Source of the DNA: Symsagittifera roscoffensis
Taxonomy: Eukaryota > Xenacoelomorpha > Acoela > Convolutidae
Assembly (NCBI RefSeq): GCF_963678635.1
Contig: NC_087067.1
Span: 54,554,233-54,614,232 of the forward strand
Length of the DNA stretch: 60,000 nt
Reading direction: 5' to 3'
Position 1 is the first letter of the stretch; each line of letters starts with the position of its first letter. Under the pieces are notes generated by a model. The model saw only the letters and a program-made list of their open reading frames with translations. It was not told the origin of the DNA and searched no databases. This document shows positions 52,770 to 60,000 of the stretch, piece by piece. Both the position numbers and the translations under genes were made by a program.

Positions 52770-53453
52770 GTGAAGAAAATGGAACCGGGTAGTTATCTGG
52801 ACCTAGTGTGTGGAGATGGAGAGCATTCTTGTGACGGACGATCCTGCGTCAGAATACAATCTTTTCAGAAGGAGGAATTAGCCACGTGGTTTGGTGACAT
52901 CACAGAGAAAGAAAAAAACGAGGTGCAGATAGTGGCTGAATGCTATGCGAGCACCACTGTGCACATAGCGACGGCATTGGGTTTCTTCTCGAGGATGTGC
53001 AGCTTGCAATCACTGTAGATGCTAGAATCCGAACAGCACTTGTTGACGGCGTTGAGCGTGGAGTGATGGCCTGGAGTGTTACAAATGGTTCAGAAACACA
53101 TCAGAGGATGGAAGATTGGTCTTGAGGCGGAGATGGGGTTTCCCGTGAGTGAAGCCTACAGTTTGCCAACGAATGCGAAATCTCTGGTGGGATCGGTAAT
53201 GGCCAATCTGTGTGGAAGCCACTACCCATTACACATGGTGATGGTGGAGGCGTCTAGTCAGAGGGTATTAATTGACAAAGCCTTCTCGATACCCAAATGT
53301 GTGAACCTGGCTCAAATGTCGCATCACTCACATAGACTGTTGAAGAAGATCCTGGGAGCTGTGCCAGGGGATCAAAGAGAGAACTTGAGTGAGATCTGGG
53401 GGGAGGAGAAAGTCTATTTACCAGCTATTTCTATGGACCTAAAAGTAACTTGA
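52770..53453 (+). pseudogene. P-module gene B, tandem copy
   Basis: Nearly identical to 43332-44015, with the same two frame changes. Substitutions include a Cys-to-Tyr change near 52794 and a change near 53231 (ATTTTACAT to ATTACACAT). Shared breaks show the decay preceded the duplication. Confidence 0.5.
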
Positions 53454-53607
53454 AATCGAATCATTTGTTTTTAGTTATCTTATTTGCTGTATGTTTACTG
53501 TATATGTAGGAATTTTAAGAATGACTGATTCCCATTATAATTCTTTTTGCTAATTGTCTTCCAAAATAATTAAATTTTTTTGAAGTTTATGCTACAAGCG
53601 ATCACGA

Positions 53608-54545
53608 GTGATTCCGAGAGAGAGACAGAACACGATCGGGAAAGCGATGAATAGTGCCCCAGCCATGGAAGAAAATGACGTGACACATGAGAATATGATG
53701 GAGTTTGAACCTCTGTTGGAAGCTTCGGGAAAACGCAACCTCCGGAAAATCAACCTGAAACATGGTGAATGCCCATGCCACTGCCTGGCTTAGACATTGT
53801 GCTATCCGGAGCATTCGAACATCTGTTTGATGTGGGACGTGGAAAAAACTCGGTCAGTCGGGTTACCCGACCATCAGCCGAAGGTCACTTTTTTCGTGGT
53901 GAGCTCAATGCTGGCGTTGCGGTGGATCGAGGAAAACGTGACGAAATATCGAAAGTCAACGGCACCAACAGCGGAATCAATACATGCCATTGATTACAAC
54001 CGGAGGCTTGAGTTGTTTGAGACTGCGTGCAAAGTATTCTCTATACCCATGGAGGTGACGCACGTGTGGAGTCGCATAAGATTCTTCCCATGGTTTCGAG
54101 CGACGTTGATGTCTTGGTTGTACACGGTGACGAAGGATCACACGAAGAAGCATCAGAAAGAGTATCGACAGTTCCTGGCCGAGATAGAGCCGGAAGTTTT
54201 CAAGAGACCCTTGCTAACCCATCGCAAGGCGATAACCACTGGTTGGAAAAGAGTTGATAGAGTATCTCGAGATAACAGCAAAGCGAGGGAATCGATATTG
54301 GAGGAGGAATTGGCGACAAACGTGAGCTTGAGTTTGCACAATTCCTTTTGCTTGAATAGGGAATCTAAGGTGAAGGGTCTGCGAATCAGGCGAAAAAGCA
54401 ACAAGAGTGGATGCGGGTCTACAAACAGTTGAAGGCATGGGAAGAGATCGTAATCAGTTCCGATGACGAAGAAGAACTGGCAATGCAGATTACGATGTCG
54501 AAGGTGCCAGGACCCAGTACCTCGAAGACAAGGAGCACGAACTGA
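53608..54545 (+). pseudogene. P-module gene C, tandem copy with an extra nonsense mutation
   Basis: Nearly identical to 44170-45107, including the late frameshift. In addition CAG has become TAG at 53791-53793, inside the conserved CHCLAQT block, so the frame is split into 61 and 211 codons. This difference distinguishes the two copies and implies no strong constraint on this one. Confidence 0.55.
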
Positions 54546-55552
54546 AGAGGGTGTTCATGGATTGTTTCTTGAGGCGTAAGCGGGGGAAAGAAAAAGGTAA
54601 TTGAGTGTGAACTGAGCGTGAAGGCACGGAAAAGAAATTTAAAAAAATATATTGTTATTAGTATACTGTATCTACTATAGAAATTAAAATGCTGCATGAA
54701 AATTTTCTGAATGGGTAAAACGAAAGAAATTTTAATCAACAGTTTTTAAAGCGGAGATTCAGGGTGCAGTTGTATGCAGATTTTGATTGCTGTTTAGCGA
54801 TATCGTGACAATTCTGCATGGTTGTGAATTTTGGGGTGTAGATAAAGTTAAATCTGCTGCAAAATTCTGTAAATGTCCACGGGCACTGTATCTTGACACG
54901 CACTCAATTTTCCGGGCAATCACGCGATGAGGACATAGATCTTGAGTCCGGGATGTATGTGCCAGTCGGCCATATTTGGAAATTTGACCTTGAGAAATAC
55001 AGACAACGTAATTTTGTGCTAGTCGGTCATATCTGGAAGTTTGACCTTAAGGAATACGAAATACGTGGTTTTGGGATGAAGTTTAATTTTTCAAAAATTT
55101 GAATTGAGCCTGTCATGCTCGGTTTTCTCGCGACAACTAAAAACATCAAAAGTAAAATCAGAACGACCGAATCGCAATTGCGGGAAAGTGACAGAAAAAA
55201 CAGCGGGAAATTGCTATTCGCAATTTCCGAGATTATAATAAAAACACGAGAGTAGAGCTGTCCTATCTTGATATAGAAGACAGAGTGATAATGGAAGAAG
55301 ATCGAAATTCAGCTGAACCAGAGTGAACCTTCAATGGAAAGGTAGATAACTGAAGTCTCCCAATGGTTCGGACCCAAAACTATATTCTCAAGTTAAAACT
55401 CATTTCCTTTGATTGGAATTCATTGATAGAAAACTTCTCGAATTATATTCAATTATATTTATGCTAGAGTTACTAATTAGCTTAATTACTCTGATTCTCA
55501 AGTGTGCTGCTATGTGAGTCCTTAATTCGTGTTTTTTGCGATCGTGTATTTT

Positions 55553-57080
55553 GGGTATTTTGAGACCTAAGTATGGGGACGTTCTTATTTTCTAGAGTGG
55601 GGGGGGTATTTTGGTAGTGGCCTTTAAGCTGTAACGTGTTCTAGTCTCATGTCGCAAGTGAACCGAGTTGGCTCCGACCGTTTTTGAGGTAGAAAAACAC
55701 AAGAGATAGTGTCCCTGACTCTTGAGCCAATGGTTATAGGGCCTATTTTTCTTAAGCCTCATATGTGACCGAAGTAGGCGACTGTTACATAGTGTTTTTA
55801 TGGCGCTCCTGGGTGTTTTACGACATCATGACTACGGAGTCGAACCCACTTGACACAGCTCCGGGCTACATGCCCATTCTAGAGTACCGGTGGTACGGTT
55901 CAGCGGGAACGTGTAAACCTTCCGGTTGTACCGTGATAGGTTTTTAAGAAAACTCGAGAAAATTTCCTGGTACGCTCTCCGAACGAGGCTTAGCTAACCG
56001 AGTAGGGGGGGGGGGGGGGGGGTAACTAGGGGGACAGAAACACGAGCAAAAAGACAAAAAGCGAAACAAAAACAAGAAAAAATAATAGAAAAAGGAGCAA
56101 AAAACCATAAAACAAAAAAGACAGTGACTTTGACACCAGATTAGTTGGATCAAACCTTTATTTTAATTAAATAGTATACCCATACTGTTTTATAAGACCG
56201 AGGGTTTCGATCAACCTAGCAATCTAATCCAGCAACCTCAAAAAGGTGCCCAAGTGGGGGGCGTTGTTAAGGGTTTTCAGATAGCTTGCAACTTAGCTGG
56301 ACAACTAGGAGACTTGACTGGAAGAGGTGACCAGCCAAGTGGGAGAGTGGTTCACAAGGATTGAGCCGAACCACTAGGTGACTTGACTGGAAGAGGTGAC
56401 CAGTCGCGTGGGAAAGTGGTTCACAAGGATTGAGCTGAACCGCTAGGAGACTTGACTGGAAGAGGTGACCAGCCAAGTGGGAAGGTGGTGATGGTGTCAA
56501 GTGCAGTGCACGTCAAGGGGACAACCAGCACGGGATCGGTACAACAAGAGGAGGACGCACAGGGGTGTTCTCAAGTTGGACAAACGGTTATCGTTAAAAT
56601 CCACCTTACATTATAGGAAATAAGTTAAAATTGGATAAGCGGAGCTCCATTGTTTTGAGGAAGTTTTTACTCAAGCAGGCCTGGAAACAGGTCTCCGGTT
56701 TTCTCTCGAGAGGTTTAGCACTCGGCGCTTAAGGGAATTTTTGGCTTAAGAGGGGGGCTAAAGAGAGGGGAGGTTAGACGGGGGGCTGGTTAGGTTAAAG
56801 GTTGGTGGTTGTAAAGTGTAAAAAGGGGGGACACATTAGAGTAACTAATTGATCGGCATCGTCAATTTAGTTACATTAGATTCTTACACGCGTCGGTTAT
56901 AAGAAGCGGATATCCAAAAATTTAACATCGAATTAAGGTAGGTACCCTGGTCGGATCGGTAGGGGGGAACGGACATAGACAGTTTTTGTGATACCCCATA
57001 AGATCGCTAGCAGGGGGAGGAGAACGCGTGGCAATCGGGTACCAGACGTTTTTTTTTGGTAAAAATTACAAATTTTTACA
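55553..57080 (+). repeat. N2: noncoding N module, third copy
   Basis: Nearly identical to N1. The poly-G run is longer (56006-56022), and GTGGGGGGGGG near 46162 is shorter at the matching site (55600-55606), so minus-strand frames differ. The 69-bp array lies at 56296-56487. Confidence 0.88.
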
Positions 57081-57107
57081 AAAAAAAATTTTTTCACTAA
57101 AAAAACA

Positions 57108-57560
57108 GGAGAGTAGTCTTGGGACAGTAGTCTTGGGACACTAGTCTTGAGACAGTAGTCTTGGGACAGTAGTCTTGGGACAGAACTCTTGGAGCAGTGC
57201 AGTCTTGGGACAGTGCAGTCTTGGGACAGTCTTGGGACGGTGCAGTCTTGGGACAGTTTTGGGCCAGAGCAGTCTTGGTACGGTCTTGGGACAGTACAGT
57301 CTTGGGACTGTACGGTATTGGGACACTGGTCTTGGGACAGTGGTCTTGGGAAAGTGGTCTTGGGACAGTGGTCTAGGGACAGTGGTCTAGGGACAGTAGT
57401 CTTGGGACATTGGTCTTGGGACAGTGGTCTTGGGACAGTGGTCTTGGGACAGTGGTCTTGGGACAGTGGTCTTGGGACAGTAGTCTTGGGACAGTAGTCT
57501 TGGGACAGTAGTCTTGGGACAGTAGTCTTGGGACAGTAGTCTTGGGACACTAGTCTTGGG
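57108..57560 (+). repeat. 14-bp minisatellite array 5
   Basis: The counterpart of array 1 in the second tandem unit, nearly the same length. It differs in how many TCTAGGGACAGTGG variant units it has: two near 57372-57395 against one in array 1. Confidence 0.96.
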
Positions 57561-57597
57561 GTTTCAAAGGTTGACATCTTTCAGCTTTGAATTTTAG

Positions 57598-59308
57598 GTG
57601 GGTTCATCTCTCTGTTTTTTTTTAAATAATTTTTCCTGTTTAAGTTTTTACGTTTTGGTGAGAATTTGTTATTGGTATTTGAACGAACAGGTGATCACAA
57701 GATACCTGCGAAAAAGTTGGGGTTTCAAATTGCCTGGAACAACGAAAGGGAGATAAATACAGGGGGGTCAGTATTTGAAGCTTTTGGCCATTAAGATAGG
57801 GTTTTTGGGAAAATTTTTCTAGAGTTCAAGTGGTGGTACACGGTACAGTGGTTCAAGAGTCCCCACAACGAAGAGGAAGAGATCCTACGATCCAGACACT
57901 TGGTGACAAGTCTTGGGATAGTACCGAAGAAGTCTTGGAGCAGTGCAGTTCTGGGACAGTCTTGGGACAGTGCAGTCTTGGGACAGTCTTGGGACGGTGC
58001 AGTCTTGGGACAGTCTTGGGCCAGAGCAGTCTTGTCTTGTTACGGTCTTGGGACAGTACAGTCTTGGGATGGTACGGTCCTGGGACACTGGTCCTGGGAC
58101 AGTGGTCTTGGGACAGTGGTCTTGGGACAGTAGTCTTGGGACATTGGTCTTGGGACAGTGGTCTTGGGACATTGGTCTTGGGACAGTGGTCTTGGGACAG
58201 TAGTCTTGGGACAGTAGTCTTGGGACAGTAGTCTTGGGACAGTAGTCTTGGGACAATAATCTTGGGACACTAGTCTTGGGACAGTAGTCTTGGGACAGTA
58301 GTCTTGGGACAGTAGTCTTGGGACAGTAGTCTTGGGACAGTAGTCTTGGGACAGTAGTCTTGGGACAGTAGTCTTGGGACAGTAGTCTTGGAACACTAGT
58401 CTTGGGACAGTAGTCTTGGGACAGTAGTCTTGGGACAGTAGTCTTGGGGCAAGGGTCTTGGGACAGTGGTCTTGGGACACTAACAAGAAACACTGGGACA
58501 GCACCGAGTAGTCTTGGGACAGTAGAGAGAAAGCTTGAGACAGCACGAAGAAGTGGTGTGACGGTACTAAAGGGTCTTAAGACAGGTCAAAATAACTGAA
58601 TCAAAAGCAATAGGACTAGTCGGAAGGTTAAATCGCGATAGGTCGGATACTGTTGGAATCACGAACTAGTAAAATTTTAATAAATCTTATAAGGAATAAG
58701 AAAATAATTTTTCTTTTTATTATCAAAATTTTTTTATATTCTTGGAATAGGATTTTGTAAATAGCAAAATTGTAAATAGAATTAATTGTAAATAAAAATC
58801 ATGAAACGGAGCAGGGTACCGGTAATCGAAAAAAGATCAACAGAATCAAAGGCAAAATATAACTCGTCATTACGTAAAATGACATCGGTTGGCCCAAGAG
58901 TAACAAAGAAGAACTTTTCAGTTAGCATGGTCAACAAGAGGAGTAATAGAGAGAACAAGACAAAAGATGGCGCGGAAGGGAAACAAGCGGAACCCGCCAA
59001 CGAGATTGACCTAGAAACACCAGACCAGAGTGTGGAAGAGGTGGAGGAGAAGACGACGGAGTCGACACCGATGCCGAATGCAGAGGAACCAAATCCAAGA
59101 CACTGTGGAGGACACAACGGGCAACACGCCAGAAACGGTAAAGGACGAATCTCAAGCAAAAAGAACGTCATTTACTGAAAGGCTGGCAATGATGGTCGGG
59201 ATGAAATCAAGAGACATAGTGACGGAGGAACCGAAAGCCGAGAAAGGCAAAACATTCGGAACAGTTTCCACGAAAACGACAGACACGAACCAAGACGAAC
59301 ACCAACCA
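57598..59308 (+). repeat. B1-prime: sub-repeat in the second tandem unit
   Basis: The counterpart of B1, with leader, 14-bp array (57909-58531), spacer and ORF (58801 onward). One GTCTTGGGACA block is rearranged relative to B1. Confidence 0.9.
57909..58531 (+). repeat. 14-bp minisatellite array 6
   Basis: Same repeat and degenerate opening as array 2. Confidence 0.96.
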
Positions 59309-59315
59309 AGTGGGT
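58801..59315 (+). CDS. Small charged ORF of the B module, third copy
   Basis: Nearly identical to 49360-49873, with the VIEK and VGPR variants. The frame shifts at the same place. Confidence 0.35.
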
Positions 59316-60000
59316 TCATCTCTCTGTTTTTTTTTAATAATTTTTCCTGTTTAAGTTTTTACGTTTTGGTGAGAATTTGTTATTGGTATTTGAACGAACA
59401 GGTGATCACAAGATACCTGCGAAAAAGTTGGGGTTTCAAATTGCCTGGAACAACGAAAGGGAGATAAATACAGGGGGGTCAGTATTTGAAGCTTTTGGCC
59501 ATTAAGATAGGGTTTTTGGGAAAATTTTTCTAGAGTTCAAGTGGTGGTACACGGTACAGTGGTTCAAGAGTCCCCACAACGAAGAGGAAGAGATCCTACG
59601 ATCCAGACACTTGGTGACAAGTCTTGGGATAGTACCGAAGAAGTCTTGGAGCAGTGCAGTTCTGGGACAGTCTTGGGACAGTGCAGTCTTGGGACAGTCT
59701 TGGGACGGTGCAGTCTTGGGACAGTCTTGGGCCAGAGCAGTCTTGTCTTGTTACGGTCTTGGGACAGTACAGTCTTGGGATGGTACGGTCCTGGGACACT
59801 GGTCCTGGGACAGTGGTCTTGGGACAGTGGTCTTGGGACAGTAGTCTTGGGACATTGGTCTTGGGACAGTGGTCTTGGGACATTGGTCTTGGGACAGTGG
59901 TCTTGGGACAGTAGTCTTGGGACAGTAGTCTTGGGACAGTAGTCTTGGGACAGTAGTCTTGGGACAGTAGTCTTGGGACAGTAGTCTTGGGACAGTAGTC
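59309..60000 (+). repeat. B2-prime: sub-repeat cut by the window end
   Basis: Leader and the start of a further 14-bp array (from about 59620). The array has the block of about 60 bp that B2 lacks, so it is not a simple copy of B2. Confidence 0.9.

Larger units (their letters stand above)
52635..60000 (+). repeat. Second copy of the 9.44-kb tandem unit, truncated by the window end
   Basis: It matches 43197 onward with an offset of 9438-9441 bp at every landmark tested: the P gene C start at 44170 and 53608, the VGHIWKFDL frame at 45455 and 54893, the N-module frame at 46328 and 55765, the array start, and the B ORF at 49360 and 58801. Only scattered single-base and small length differences are visible. 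Confidence 0.95.

Overview
The window is genomic DNA of an invertebrate animal. Its genes have GT-AG introns, are separated by AT-rich repeat-filled DNA, and resemble animal-specific families (liprin-beta, animal-type FTSJ1/TRM7). I cannot name the phylum. There are no prokaryotic features, rRNA genes, intact tRNA genes or CRISPR arrays.

Left part (1-13.6 kb): a decayed Jockey/CR1-like LINE on the minus strand (about 1-2250). It is followed by the last exon of a plus-strand FTSJ1/TRM7 tRNA 2'-O-methyltransferase (3796-4259) with a poly(A) signal. Beyond that lies repeat-rich DNA: two hAT-type MITEs with perfect 8-bp target duplications (7064-7404, 7617-8009), a long foldback (10164-10399), a TIR element with a 9-bp duplication (11561-12032), a second TIR family (about 12529-13077) and copies of a roughly 450-bp dispersed repeat, called R1 here.

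Middle part (13.6-28 kb): a liprin-beta (PPFIBP-type) gene on the plus strand. Eleven exons (16454-27828) join with compatible phases and consensus splice sites into an uninterrupted 1118-residue reading frame. It has a low-complexity N terminus, a short coiled coil and three SAM domains. Its introns carry a third hAT MITE (24602-24990), a TIR element (about 18104-18637), a tRNA-like SINE segment and an R1 copy.

Right-middle (28-34 kb): nested AT-rich dispersed repeats, including tRNA-derived SINE segments with A and B boxes. No gene was recognised.

Right part (34-60 kb): a different landscape. At 34.1-35.24 kb is a broken reading frame whose translation is homologous, at protein level, to unknown frames at 43.6-45.0 kb. 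Next come a hAT transposase relic (36.6-37.1 kb) and a run of unknown ORFs, one exonuclease-like (38.45-39.02 kb). From 39.5 kb to the window end is a complex tandem locus. It contains 1.5-kb noncoding modules (N0, N1, N2), a P module of unknown broken ORFs, arrays of a 14-bp minisatellite, and a 1.65-1.71-kb sub-repeat (B) carrying a small charged ORF. Everything from about 43197 to 52634 is repeated nearly identically from 52635 to the window end, a period of about 9.44 kb. This locus, with its unknown protein family present in both diverged and near-identical copies, is the best candidate for something undescribed. The alternatives are an old decayed mobile or viral element and, for the last duplication, an assembly artefact.
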